Below, piece after piece: positions 1 to 8,264 of a DNA stretch of 62,205 bases (position 1 is the first letter of the stretch; every line of letters starts with the position of its first letter). This DNA comes from Acidobacteriota bacterium. GTDB lineage: Bacteria; Acidobacteriota; Vicinamibacteria; Vicinamibacterales; 2-12-FULL-66-21. The DNA lies in NCBI GenBank assembly GCA_003222675.1, contig QHWT01000052.1, positions 1 to 62,205 on the forward strand, read 5' to 3'. The notes beneath the pieces are model-generated. The model ran no database searches. It saw only the letters and a program-made list of their open reading frames with translations, and was not told the DNA's origin. A program made the translations under genes and the position numbers.

Positions 1-365
1 CCGGTCTCCCGCTCGGCGATTCGATAGATGAACCAGAAGATCACCAGTGAGCTGCCGAACGATACCAGCCGGAGCGGCAGGAACCCGAGGCCGGTCACGC
101 GGGCGGCGGCAGCACTCACGTAGTAGTAGAGAGGCGGATACAGGAACGGCGTGTAGTCGAGCGTGGGTGGCGCGTAAAGCGGCTTCGTATCCAGCACCCG
201 CGATACATGGTGAACCATCGAGCCCTCCATCCATTCCAGGTCGAACGGATAGGCGAGCCGTTGGAGCGCCACGAGCAGATATGCGACAACGAAGATCGCC
301 GCCGCGCCGCACACGATCGCTTCAGCGGCAAGAGCGTAGCGCTCTGGAGTGCTTTCAGAGTACAT
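1..365 (-). CDS. GT-C-type membrane protein, N-terminal fragment
   Basis: The reading frame opens with ATG at 365 and runs off the left edge, giving about 121 residues. After a short polar start there is a hydrophobic segment near residues 15-35, then a periplasmic-looking loop with the motif DLEWMEG followed by YPPLYYYV, and a second hydrophobic stretch. An acidic residue shortly after the first membrane helix plus a YPPLYY-type segment is typical of ArnT/PMT-like GT-C glycosyltransferases (family GT39/GT83), which move sugars from lipid carriers outside the cytoplasmic membrane. The family call rests on this fragment only. It is divergent from the regulator gene at 473. Confidence 0.7.
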   Translation of the reverse strand, partial: MYSESTPERYALAAEAIVCGAAAIFVVAYLLVALQRLAYPFDLEWMEGSMVHHVSRVLDTKPLYAPPTLDYTPFLYPPLYYYVSAAAARVTGLGFLPLRLVSFGSSLVIFWFIYRIAERET

Positions 366-430
366 GGACACCGTTTCGCGCGCGATACGGGAACGCTGCG
401 GATGGTAGCCGCACCGCTGGCATTTTTCTA

Positions 431-459
431 TTGAAAACTCAGCCGTGTACGATTAATCT
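431..459 (+). promoter_or_regulatory. Sigma70-like promoter of the RHH gene
   Basis: TTGAAA at 431-436 is separated by 17 nt from TAATCT at 454-459 in a locally AT-rich stretch. The expected start of transcription is about 466, only some 7 nt before the ATG at 473. No Shine-Dalgarno sequence lies in that space, so the transcript would be leaderless or nearly so. Confidence 0.55.
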
Positions 460-472
460 AATAGAAATTCAT

Positions 473-988
473 ATGGCGAAGCGGACGTTGAGCCTGGCCC
501 CGCGCCGCGGCCGGCCGAGGAAGTTCATTGTCCCCTCGCGTCCTATCACGCTGACCCTCCCGGAGCAGGTCATCGAGGCGCTCGGCCGCATCGACGGCGA
601 CCTGGGTCGGGCGGTCGTGCGCCTGGCGCAGCCCGAGCTCGCGAAACGCGCGCACGCTCCCGCCGAACTGGCCGCCTTCGGCCGCACCGCGGTGATCGTC
701 GTCCATCCGAGCCGCACGCTCGAGCAGCAGAAGGGCGTGACGCTGGTGCACTTGCCCGATGGACGCGCGCTGATCTCGTTCGATCAGTCGATAACGATCG
801 GCGGGCTCGAATTGATGATTAACGACGCGCTGGAGGCCGCGCGTCTCACGAGCGTGGACCGCGCCGTGTTCGAGGCCATCGGGAACATTCTCAGGACGGC
901 GCGCCGCTCCCCCGGAACTGCCCTCTTGCAGCGCAACATCATCGTCGTCGAATCCCGGCGCCGATCCAAGAATCGGAGGAGTGCGTGA
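473..988 (+). CDS. Ribbon-helix-helix-like DNA-binding protein
   Basis: 171 residues starting MAKRTLSLAPRRGRPRK. A basic GRPRK tail (an AT-hook-like patch) is followed by RPITLTLPEQVIEAL and a second helix, the strand-helix-helix arrangement of MetJ/Arc-type (RHH) repressors. The remaining ~110 residues contain a beta-rich part (TAVIVVHPSRTL, GVTLVHLPDGRALISF) that I do not recognise. The start was chosen because it directly follows the promoter at 431-459; longer upstream frames read through that AT-rich region. The stop overlaps the GTG of the lipoprotein at 985, so the two are probably co-transcribed and the regulator may control that lipoprotein. Confidence 0.7.
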   Translation: MAKRTLSLAPRRGRPRKFIVPSRPITLTLPEQVIEALGRIDGDLGRAVVRLAQPELAKRAHAPAELAAFGRTAVIVVHPSRTLEQQKGVTLVHLPDGRALISFDQSITIGGLELMINDALEAARLTSVDRAVFEAIGNILRTARRSPGTALLQRNIIVVESRRRSKNRRSA

Positions 989-2118
989 AGGTAAATACCT
1001 GGCAGATCGTCAGCGGGGCGGCCGCGGCCGCGATACTCGTCGTCGCGTGTGGGGGGAAAGACAAAAGCCCGACGGCACCGACGTCGGTCACGGCCTCGCT
1101 GACGGCCCCCGTGCTCGACAGCCCGGCGGCCAACGCGCAGCTCGACACGCTGCGTCCGACGCTCACCGTCAGGAATGCGACGGCAGATCATGCTGGCACG
1201 CGCACCTACGAGTTCCAGATATCCGACAGCAACAGCTTTACCAGCGCCACGACGTCGAACGTAACGGGATTTGCCGCCGCCGTTGGAAAGACCGGCGTTG
1301 CCGAGGGAGCGGATGGCAAGACAAGCTGGACGCCTGACGCCGATCTGCAGCCCACCACGGTGTTCTACTGGCGCGTTCGCGCGGTGCAGGGCACCTCGAA
1401 CGGGCCCTGGTCGGAAGTCGGCAAGTTCAAGTCTCGCCTGGTGGGGTTCCTCCGCGATGGTGAACTCTACGATCCCCTCATTCACGGCGAGACGGTCGGG
1501 CAGATCGTGGGAGCCGCGACGTTCGTTCCGGGCAAGGGCATCCAGTTGAACGACGGCACGAGCTACGTGAAGTACCAGTTGCCGCAGACGATCTCGAACG
1601 GCGAGTTCTCGATGGACGTCGAAGGGCTGCACGCCAATGCTTCCGGCGACAAGGCCAAAGTGTTCGGGATGCAGGAAGGTCAGGGGGACTTCATCACGAA
1701 CAAGTACCGCGTCGACATTCAGTATCGCGGTGTGAAGGGCGTTCCGCCGAATGCCATCACCTGGCGCGCGCTCTATGGATCGGCGTCCGACCTCGGCGTC
1801 CGCTACGAGCCCGACACGGCGACACGCTTCGCGTCCGTATTTGCCCTCGATCCGTCCACGGTCTACCACTGGACGGCGACGTGGGGCAACGAGTTCCGTG
1901 TCAGCGTTTTGAGCGGCGGCATCGGCGGTTCCACGCTCTACAACGTGGGTATGGCATCGCCGAGAGGCGTCTACGCGCCGAATCCGCATATCGCATACCT
2001 CGGCGCACCGGTGGGGCGCAGTGGCAGCGAGGCGGCCAGCATTGCGGGCACGATCTATCGCAATGTGTGGCTCGGCAATCGTCCGCGTCCGGATTCGTTG
2101 GGGAGCGCGCTCCAATAG
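985..2118 (+). CDS. Secreted lipoprotein, FN3-like plus lectin-like domain
   Basis: 377 residues from GTG at 985, with GGAGGAG at 975-981 as ribosome binding site. A signal peptide ends in a lipobox (ILVVACGG, Cys about residue 22). Then comes a Ser/Thr/Pro linker, one FN3/Ig-like domain (about 38-140; YEFQISDSNSF and FYWRVRAVQG strands), and a ~220-residue beta-rich C-terminal domain opening GFLRDGELYDPLIHGETVG. The C-terminal part is shared with the lipoproteins at 13211-14332 and 14491-15585, suggesting a concanavalin/LamG-like carbohydrate-binding fold. Exact function unknown; likely anchored on the outer membrane. It follows the RHH gene with a GTGA overlap. Confidence 0.8.
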   Translation: MKVNTWQIVSGAAAAAILVVACGGKDKSPTAPTSVTASLTAPVLDSPAANAQLDTLRPTLTVRNATADHAGTRTYEFQISDSNSFTSATTSNVTGFAAAVGKTGVAEGADGKTSWTPDADLQPTTVFYWRVRAVQGTSNGPWSEVGKFKSRLVGFLRDGELYDPLIHGETVGQIVGAATFVPGKGIQLNDGTSYVKYQLPQTISNGEFSMDVEGLHANASGDKAKVFGMQEGQGDFITNKYRVDIQYRGVKGVPPNAITWRALYGSASDLGVRYEPDTATRFASVFALDPSTVYHWTATWGNEFRVSVLSGGIGGSTLYNVGMASPRGVYAPNPHIAYLGAPVGRSGSEAASIAGTIYRNVWLGNRPRPDSLGSALQ

Positions 2119-2231
2119 CAGCTGCCAGCTGCCAGCTTCCAGCTGCCAGCTTCCAGCTGATAGCTGGTGGCTGATAGCTGGTGGCTGATAGCTGGCGGCT
2201 GGTGGCTGGTGGCTGGTGGCTGGTGGCCGGC
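2119..2231. repeat. AGCTGCC/GCTGGTA palindromic tandem array at convergent junction
   Basis: The left half is built of CAGCTGCCAGCTTCC-type units and the right half of GCTGGTGGCTGATA-type units, so the whole can fold into one long imperfect hairpin. It fills the gap between two convergent genes. A related array lies at 47471-47609. Confidence 0.8.
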
Positions 2232-4229
2232 TCAGGATCCTGCAGTATTGGCCGAGGCGTGTTCATCAGAAGGCGGCGCAACTGCCCGCTCCGTCATGCG
2301 CTCCGACGTTTCACCTGAATGCACGCGCCACCAGACGATGTTCGCCAGTGACCGCAGTCCTTCGGACACACTCGTTCGTCGGACCTGTTCGGGAGAGATG
2401 GCGTAAAACCGCACAGGCGTTTCGAGGATCTCGGCGCGCTGCGCGAGCAGCCGCGACAGCAGCCGTTGATTCAGCAGCTTGTCCGCCAGGTGAACCCCGG
2501 GCGCGGCGACGTATGAGGCGCGAACCCCGCGCACGCCCGATAGCGTATCCGAAACGTAACGCCCGTACAGCACGAGATACGCCGCGCTCAGGATGTGACT
2601 GCCCGCCTCGGCGGTCATGCGCAACACGGTGTTGTGACGATAGCGCAGCCGGAGCGATGCTTCGATATCCCGAACAGACAGCCGCCGACTGCCCCACACC
2701 GCGTCGAGCCGGCCGAACGTCAACGGGGCGGCGACGCTGACGAGATCCTCGCCGTTATACATCCCGGAAGACTCGAACAGCAGCGCATAGTCGAACCCCT
2801 CGTTCGCGAGCGCCTGCCGATAGTTCTCCTCCGCGTCCGCTGCGCTCCCCACATGTCGCACGGCAAACGGGAATCGATCGGTGAGCCGACGGTTGATTGG
2901 TTCGACTCCGCCGTAGAACACCGTGACGTCGAGCGCCAGATCCTGTATGCGAGCACGCACCATTTCCAGCAGGGTCTGGCTGATCTTGCTCCTCGACTCA
3001 CCGGCGTACAGCCAGACGGCAACCCGCTGACGGCGCGGGCGGTGAAGGAACGACTGAAGAAACGGTGTCAGGACTTTCGCCGGGTCGTGGCGACCCGTAA
3101 TGCCGTCCTCGTAATTGCTGATGCGGACCAGCCGCGGGTCTTCGAGCGCGTCCAGCCGTCCCAGCGGGACATACGGCGACTCTTCCTGCGACGCGCGCGG
3201 GTCGTTGAACAGATAGTGGGTGATGAGAAATGGCGTCGAGATCGGCAGCCGTCCTTTGTCGCGCAGGTAATACACCGCGCGTTCGACGATATCGACCGCC
3301 GTCGCGCCCGTCAGTTCCGCATCGCTCTGAATATTCGTGATGAGCAGCTTCAGGGCCGACAGATTGCGCGCGATCGCGTCGCTGAGGCCGTCCGTCAGGT
3401 ACGACGGAAAGAGCGACGAATGCTGCGTCCCTGGTGAATACACGATCAGGTCGGCGCTCCCGAGGCGATCGACGAGCCGGGGATTCAGCCGTACGCGCTG
3501 CTGATGCGCTTCGAGCCATTGTCCGGCGTCCACGGTTCGCATCGATGCAAGCGCGCCCGTGTCTTCCTCGGTCGGACGGCGCTCCAGCAGGTAAATGTCC
3601 TTGATGCGGTTCTGCCGGTTCGCGTCCACGATGTCCGCTTCGCTGGCGAGGAGGCGTCCCTCCGGATCAAGGGCCACGAGGAACGCGTTCGTGCCGTCGG
3701 TCACGTTTTCGATGAGCCCCGCAGGGAGCTGCAGGAGCGCGCAGTAGTCGTAAATCGCGCGGTTGAAATCGCGCTGCGCACGCAGGTAGGCCCCGGCGAA
3801 CACGAGGTTGCCGATGCTGCAGTCCCCGAATGCAAAGGGAGCGGCCTTGCGGCTGTACTCGTAGAGGAACGCCGAGACCCAATCGATCAGTCGCCGATCG
3901 TGCAGCGTCCCGGAGATCATCTTCGTGAGATGTTCGACCGCGGCGGACGCCGCAATGTCCGCAGGCAGGCGCGAATCCAGCAGCTCGATCAGATCCGGCG
4001 CGCAGGTCTTCAATTCCGCCGCGAGGCGCGACGCGTTCTTCCGAAAGTCCGACGGCCCGAGACTATCTCCCAGGAACCGTCGCACTTCGCCGGTCGAGAA
4101 CCCATCGTCGTAGCCGTTGATCGCAAGGGTGACGGCGATGTCCGGATTGGTGATGAGCTCTTTCGAGAGCACCGACGAGCCGCGGCCGCCCGAGAAGACG
4201 ACAACAGAAAGAGAACGTCTTCCCGTCAT
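2232..4229 (-). CDS. CofD/YvcK-like domain fused to GT2-like domain
   Basis: 665 residues. Residues 1 to ~395 match the CofD/YvcK (UPF0052) fold: VVVFSGGRGSSVLSKEL replaces the usual GGTG loop, then AINGYDDGFSTGEVRRFLGD. CofD enzymes make phosphodiester bonds (phospholactyl transfer in F420 synthesis); YvcK homologues act in cell-wall control. From ~398 the protein resembles a dolichyl-phosphate-type GT2 glycosyltransferase (VWGSRRLS, YGRYVSDTLSGVRG, ETPVRFYAISPEQ), parallel to the enzyme at 7572-8264, but a clear DxD is not evident. The start overlaps the stop of the 59-residue membrane protein (ATGA). No F420 genes are nearby, so a lipid- or sugar-phosphate role is more likely; that is inference. 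Confidence 0.75.
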   Translation of the reverse strand: MTGRRSLSVVVFSGGRGSSVLSKELITNPDIAVTLAINGYDDGFSTGEVRRFLGDSLGPSDFRKNASRLAAELKTCAPDLIELLDSRLPADIAASAAVEHLTKMISGTLHDRRLIDWVSAFLYEYSRKAAPFAFGDCSIGNLVFAGAYLRAQRDFNRAIYDYCALLQLPAGLIENVTDGTNAFLVALDPEGRLLASEADIVDANRQNRIKDIYLLERRPTEEDTGALASMRTVDAGQWLEAHQQRVRLNPRLVDRLGSADLIVYSPGTQHSSLFPSYLTDGLSDAIARNLSALKLLITNIQSDAELTGATAVDIVERAVYYLRDKGRLPISTPFLITHYLFNDPRASQEESPYVPLGRLDALEDPRLVRISNYEDGITGRHDPAKVLTPFLQSFLHRPRRQRVAVWLYAGESRSKISQTLLEMVRARIQDLALDVTVFYGGVEPINRRLTDRFPFAVRHVGSAADAEENYRQALANEGFDYALLFESSGMYNGEDLVSVAAPLTFGRLDAVWGSRRLSVRDIEASLRLRYRHNTVLRMTAEAGSHILSAAYLVLYGRYVSDTLSGVRGVRASYVAAPGVHLADKLLNQRLLSRLLAQRAEILETPVRFYAISPEQVRRTSVSEGLRSLANIVWWRVHSGETSERMTERAVAPPSDEHASANTAGS

Positions 4230-4405
4230 GCCGACCCAGTATACGCTGAAGCGTTCGAGGAGCGCGGAGCCGCGACCATCCCACGATGGCGATGCAGCCA
4301 GTGCGCGCCGGCGTAGCAGCTGCCGCCGAGGATCACGAGCAGGAGCGCCAAGCCGACCACGCGCAGCATGCGGCCGAGCAGCGCCGATTCCTCCATGGTG
4401 AACAT
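4226..4405 (-). CDS. Small single-pass membrane protein
   Basis: 59 residues beginning MFTMEESALLGRML. One transmembrane helix spans roughly residues 14-33 (VVGLALLLVILGGSCYAG), followed by a basic tail. The start codon overlaps the stop of the radical SAM gene (TGATG) and its stop overlaps the next start (ATGA). That double overlap is the main evidence that it is real. It could be a membrane adaptor for the two flanking enzymes. No family recognised. Confidence 0.7.
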   Translation of the reverse strand: MFTMEESALLGRMLRVVGLALLLVILGGSCYAGAHWLHRHRGMVAAPRSSNASAYTGSA

Positions 4406-5943
4406 CAGAAGTAGCCGCGGCCGGCTTCGTAAATCTCCTTGTCGCCGAGCGTCTCGGCCGGCGCCTTCCTCTTCCGCCGCAAGACCGACGGAATGGTTCT
4501 CATCGTCATCGTCAGGCCGGACTTGCCGGTCATGAGAACCGTATTGTGAAAGTACCGCAGCGCCGGGACGGGCCGGACCCGGTAGAACAGCAGCTCCTGG
4601 CACATGTTGAACGAGCCGATGATGCGGAACAGGATGTTGTCCGGCACTTTCACGAGCTTCTTGAAGAACGGGATCCACGATGGCGGGAATTTCACCATCA
4701 GCCAGAATAGCGACGCGATGTTCCGGAACTCGCGCGCGTACGGCGTCTTCAGCGTAATTTCCTGTGATTCGGCGATTTGCTTATCGATGTCGAAGTCCGC
4801 GTCGACGTACCCGTTCTGCCGTGAGTACTCGACGAGCGGCAAGCCCGGGAACAGCAGGAACGTGTTCGCGCGGACGTAATCGGACTTCAGGACCATGTTC
4901 AGCTCGACGGTCTCGAACGCATTGTCCAGCGTCTCGCCCGGCAGGCCGATCATGTTCGTCGTGAGGACCTTGATTCCTTTGTCCCGCAGCAGGCGGGCGC
5001 CTTCCACGATGTGCTCGTTCTTGGAGCGTTTGCGGATCACGACCTCGCGAATCTGCTGGTTGCCGGATTCGAGGCCGACGGCCGCGCCGTAGCAGCCGGC
5101 CTTCTCCAGCAGGTCGGCGGCGTGCTGATTCACGGAGTCGTACCGGATGTTGCAGTTCCACGGAATCCCGACTTCCTTCGGGTACACATCCGCGAACTCC
5201 TCGAGCCACTTGTAGCTGTTGCGGATAAAAAACAGATCGTCCGAGAAATGGACATGATTCAGCGGGAAGCGATCTTTGATGTATTTGATCTCGGCGACCG
5301 CGCGCGTGACGGTTTTCCGGCGCAGATAATCGGACTTCGTCTCCGCGCGATACATGGCGCGGATCACCGGCTCGTGACAGAACGTGCACGGGTAAGGGCA
5401 GCCCATGCTCGCAATGAAGCGCTTCATCGGCATGTCGCGCAGGAACGGGTACTTGTAATAAAGCTCGCGGTCGGGCGGCGGCAGCTCGTCGAGCGGCACC
5501 GCGGGCCGGACGTCGTTCTTGTGGACCACGCCGTCGCGGGTTTTCACCTGCAGATTTCGGATCTTCGTGATGTCGGCGTCCCGCTGGAGCGCGTCAGCGA
5601 GCTCCAGCATCGCGAGCTCTCCCTCACCGCGGCAGATGATGTCGATCGCCGGGTTGAGAATCATCTCGGGCGAGTAGGTCGGGTGCGGGCCACCGACGAT
5701 AATTGGGACGTTCAGGTCGCGTTTGATGCGCGCGGCGAGCTGCTCGAGCGAATGATGGACGCCGGTGAGCGCCGAGAACGCAATCAGACCAGGGTCGTAC
5801 TTCCGAATCGCGCCGATCAGATCAGGTGTGTGCGATACCAGCAGGAGGTCGGCGTCATGACCGTTTGCCTTGAGGATGCCTGACAGATTCGCGACGCCGA
5901 TCGACTCCTGGATTCCGTTGTTCTGGATGAATAGAACCTTCAT
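4405..5943 (-). CDS. B12-binding-domain radical SAM enzyme
   Basis: 512 residues from ATG at 5943, which has GAGGAGG just upstream; an upstream extension of 14 codons lacks such a site. Residues 1-140 form a cobalamin-binding-like Rossmann domain (MKVLFIQNNG, HDADLLLVSHTP, IIVGGPHPTY, ICRGEGE). The radical SAM iron-sulfur motif CPYPCTFC is near residues 181-190, followed by HFSDDLFFI and GLESGNQQI. This architecture (BchE/P-methylase type) performs methylations or ring rearrangements, often on lipids or glycans. First gene of a three-gene overlapping operon with the small membrane protein and the CofD-GT2 fusion. Confidence 0.88.
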   Translation of the reverse strand: MKVLFIQNNGIQESIGVANLSGILKANGHDADLLLVSHTPDLIGAIRKYDPGLIAFSALTGVHHSLEQLAARIKRDLNVPIIVGGPHPTYSPEMILNPAIDIICRGEGELAMLELADALQRDADITKIRNLQVKTRDGVVHKNDVRPAVPLDELPPPDRELYYKYPFLRDMPMKRFIASMGCPYPCTFCHEPVIRAMYRAETKSDYLRRKTVTRAVAEIKYIKDRFPLNHVHFSDDLFFIRNSYKWLEEFADVYPKEVGIPWNCNIRYDSVNQHAADLLEKAGCYGAAVGLESGNQQIREVVIRKRSKNEHIVEGARLLRDKGIKVLTTNMIGLPGETLDNAFETVELNMVLKSDYVRANTFLLFPGLPLVEYSRQNGYVDADFDIDKQIAESQEITLKTPYAREFRNIASLFWLMVKFPPSWIPFFKKLVKVPDNILFRIIGSFNMCQELLFYRVRPVPALRYFHNTVLMTGKSGLTMTMRTIPSVLRRKRKAPAETLGDKEIYEAGRGYF

Positions 5944-6033
5944 GTGCCTCCTCGATGCCGCCAATACCGAACACACCGTTCCCATTCCGAATGGGCGGCG
6001 ATGGTTCGCTAACGACGGTCTGTTACGGGTGGG

Positions 6034-6693
6034 CTACCCTGGAGCTCGATCAGAGTCGAGCCCGATATCGATTGCCGGTCCTCGACGTGTAAGGGAGGCG
6101 ACCGGCAGCGCGAGCCATGCGTCGGACGAAGACCGTCCCGAGAGAACCGAAGGAACTACTGGCGCCGTCAAAGACCAGGCAGCGGTGCCCGCCCATGTCG
6201 GCCATGGCAGCCTTGAGGGGGGTCCAATTGTCCATTGCGCAAATGAGCCGGAGCCTTGATTGTTCCAGCCGCGGATGCTGCCTCGTGCGCCGAGCGAGAC
6301 AAGATCCGTATCGCCATCTCGATCGATATCGGTCGCGGCGAGACCGATCGTGTCGGAGAGCGCGCCTAGGTGAACGGTGGTTCGTTGCTCCGATAAACTC
6401 AGAGCGATGCGGTCGTCGCGGAGAGTCGCGAAATCAAGAATGCCGTCGCCATCGAAATCAGCGGTCACTTCGCGGTCGATGCCGCAGCGCCGTTCTGCTG
6501 AGAACGCCGTCGAGGCGCAAAATGCTACGGCGATGAACGCCAGAGTCAGGACGAGAGCCGAGGACCGCGAAAATCGAGAAGGCAATGTCAGCTCGAAGAC
6601 ACGCAGTATATCGCAGTTCCGCGCGATTTTCGTCCCTGCGTCGGGCTGCGAAAGCCTCGCTTTGCAGATCGACAGCGATCGCGCTCGGCGCAA
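6034..6693 (-). CDS. Secreted FG-GAP/VCBS-like protein
   Basis: 219 residues with a hydrophobic signal sequence at about residues 43-66 (LVLTLAFIAVAFCASTAFSA). Two calcium-binding FG-GAP-type blades follow: DFDGDGILDFATL and DIDRDGDTDLVSL, the latter continuing into GWNNQGSGSFAQW. That is too few for a closed propeller, so the domain must be partial, oligomeric, or truncated. The start is uncertain because the signal sequence begins late; no better internal ATG was seen. A similar short protein is at 52649-53227. Confidence 0.65.
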   Translation of the reverse strand: MRRARSLSICKARLSQPDAGTKIARNCDILRVFELTLPSRFSRSSALVLTLAFIAVAFCASTAFSAERRCGIDREVTADFDGDGILDFATLRDDRIALSLSEQRTTVHLGALSDTIGLAATDIDRDGDTDLVSLGARGSIRGWNNQGSGSFAQWTIGPPSRLPWPTWAGTAAWSLTAPVVPSVLSGRSSSDAWLALPVASLTRRGPAIDIGLDSDRAPG

Positions 6694-6831
6694 ATGGTGC
6701 GACAGTCACGTGGCCAGACTGCTGGCGCTTCACGGGTTTGAGCTTCGACTGTGCGAGCGGGATTGCGAACGCGATCGCCGGGTAGTGCACCTACCGCGTC
6801 GACGTGTCGTCGGGGCGCCGAACGGCCAGCC

Positions 6832-7575
6832 ATGTCGCGCATCCTGATCGTTCCTGCAGCAGGGTTGGGCACTCGCCTGAAAACATCCGTGCCGAAAGCG
6901 CTCGTGACCGTCGACGGCCGCCCGATGCTCGATCACCTCGCCACGTTGTACGAGCCGTTCGTCGCCTACACGGTCGTCGTCGCGCATCCGTCGTTCGCGC
7001 CGCTCATCGAGCAATGGGCGGACGAAGCGGGGTACGCCGAGGTGGTGCAGCAACGGGAGCCGACAGGCATGCTCGATGCGATTCTGCTCGCAGCCTCCGC
7101 CGTCGAGCGCCTGCGGCCTGAGTCGATTTGGATTACCTGGTGCGACCAGGTGGGCGTGCTTCCAGCGACCGTTCAGCGGCTCGCGGACGCAACTTCGGTC
7201 GGGCTCCCGCCGGCGCTCGCGTTTCCGACGGTCCGACAGGCCGAGCCGTACATCCATTTCGCGCGTGACACGCACGAACGAATCGTCAACGTGCTGCACC
7301 GGCGGGAGGGAGACGCCATGCCGGCGGAAGGGGAGAGCGACATGGGGCTGTTTGCTCTGTCGCGTGAGGCGTTCGACCAGGACCTGCAGACATATGCACG
7401 CGACGTGATGCCGGGGCGCGGCACAGGAGAACGCAATTTCCTGCCGTTCATCCCGTGGCTTGCCGGACGAAAACCGGTCGTGACCTTCCCCTGCACGGAT
7501 CCGATGGAAGCTCTCGGCATCAACACGCCGGAGGATCTGCAGCAGGTGGAAGCGTGGCTCCGCAGCCGTCGATGA
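6832..7575 (+). CDS. Sugar-nucleotide nucleotidyltransferase family protein
   Basis: 247 residues. The N-terminus ILIVPAAGLGTRLKTSVPKAL is the signature of NTP_transferase enzymes (GlmU/RmlA/ManC-like), where the G-x-GTRL loop binds the nucleotide and the Lys contacts phosphate. A PTGMLDAI motif follows, and WITWCDQVGVL sits where the metal-binding DxD-type segment is expected. It lacks the hexapeptide domain of GlmU. It overlaps the GT2 gene by ATGA, so the pair probably makes and uses one activated sugar or polyol. Substrate unknown. Confidence 0.85.
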   Translation: MSRILIVPAAGLGTRLKTSVPKALVTVDGRPMLDHLATLYEPFVAYTVVVAHPSFAPLIEQWADEAGYAEVVQQREPTGMLDAILLAASAVERLRPESIWITWCDQVGVLPATVQRLADATSVGLPPALAFPTVRQAEPYIHFARDTHERIVNVLHRREGDAMPAEGESDMGLFALSREAFDQDLQTYARDVMPGRGTGERNFLPFIPWLAGRKPVVTFPCTDPMEALGINTPEDLQQVEAWLRSRR

Positions 7576-8264
7576 AGATCTTATCGATCGTGATTCCCGC
7601 GTATAACGAGGAACGGTTCATCGGGACGCTCCTGGAGCGGATCCGGGCCGTCGATCTCCGAGTGCTGGACGTCGACCGAGAGATCGTGGTCGTGGACGAC
7701 TGTTCGCGGGATCGGACCGCCGCCATCGTGGAGGCAATCCCGGGCGTGCGCCTGCTGCGAATGGAGCGCAACAGCGGAAAGGGCCGCGCCGTGCGGGCCG
7801 GTATCGCGGCCGCCACCGGGGATCTCTTGATTATCCAGGATGCCGATCTCGAGTACGACCCGCAGGATTACGTGCCGATGCTGCGCGCGCTGCTCGACGG
7901 CCGCTCCGACATTGTCTACGGCAGCCGCTATCTGGGGCGCGGACGCTATCCCAACCAGTCGCTCGCTGCGTATCTTGGCGGCCGCAGTCTGAGTCTCGTC
8001 GCGTGGGTCCTGACCGGCCGCTATCTGACGGACACCGTGACTGCGTTGAAGCTGTTTCGCCGCGCAGAGGTCGCCGGACTGCCGCTCGAGACGAGCGGCT
8101 TCGAGCTCGACCACGAGATTACCGCCCGTATGCTCGCGCGAAGGCGGCGGATTCTCGAAGTCCCGATTCGCTATTACCCGAGAAGCCGCAAAGAGGGAAA
8201 GAAGATCGGTGCCCGCGACTGGTTCATCGGCGCGCGGACATTCTGGAAATATCGCAAGGGATGA
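7572..8264 (+). CDS. GT2 glycosyltransferase, dolichyl-phosphate mannose synthase-like
   Basis: 230 residues: SIVIPAYNEERFIGTLLERI, VVVDDCSRDRT, then NSGKGRAVRAGIAAATGD and DADLEYDPQDY near residue 89 (the catalytic DxD region). Later motifs YGSRYLGRGRYP, LTDTVTALKLFRR and EVPIRYYPRSRKEGKKIG are characteristic of DPM1-like enzymes that load a sugar onto polyprenyl phosphate. No C-terminal membrane helices, so it is a soluble or peripheral type. It overlaps the nucleotidyltransferase upstream. GT-C membrane proteins elsewhere in the window could use such lipid-linked sugars. Confidence 0.9.
   Translation: MKILSIVIPAYNEERFIGTLLERIRAVDLRVLDVDREIVVVDDCSRDRTAAIVEAIPGVRLLRMERNSGKGRAVRAGIAAATGDLLIIQDADLEYDPQDYVPMLRALLDGRSDIVYGSRYLGRGRYPNQSLAAYLGGRSLSLVAWVLTGRYLTDTVTALKLFRRAEVAGLPLETSGFELDHEITARMLARRRRILEVPIRYYPRSRKEGKKIGARDWFIGARTFWKYRKG

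Noticed and set aside
2119-2231. Possible CRISPR array
   Set aside because: Repeat units are 7-15 bp without spacers of constant length, and no cas genes are present in the window.
2232-4229. F420 biosynthesis role for the CofD-like protein
   Set aside because: No CofC, CofE, CofG or CofH homologues are visible, the loop motif is altered, and the protein is fused to a glycosyltransferase-like domain.
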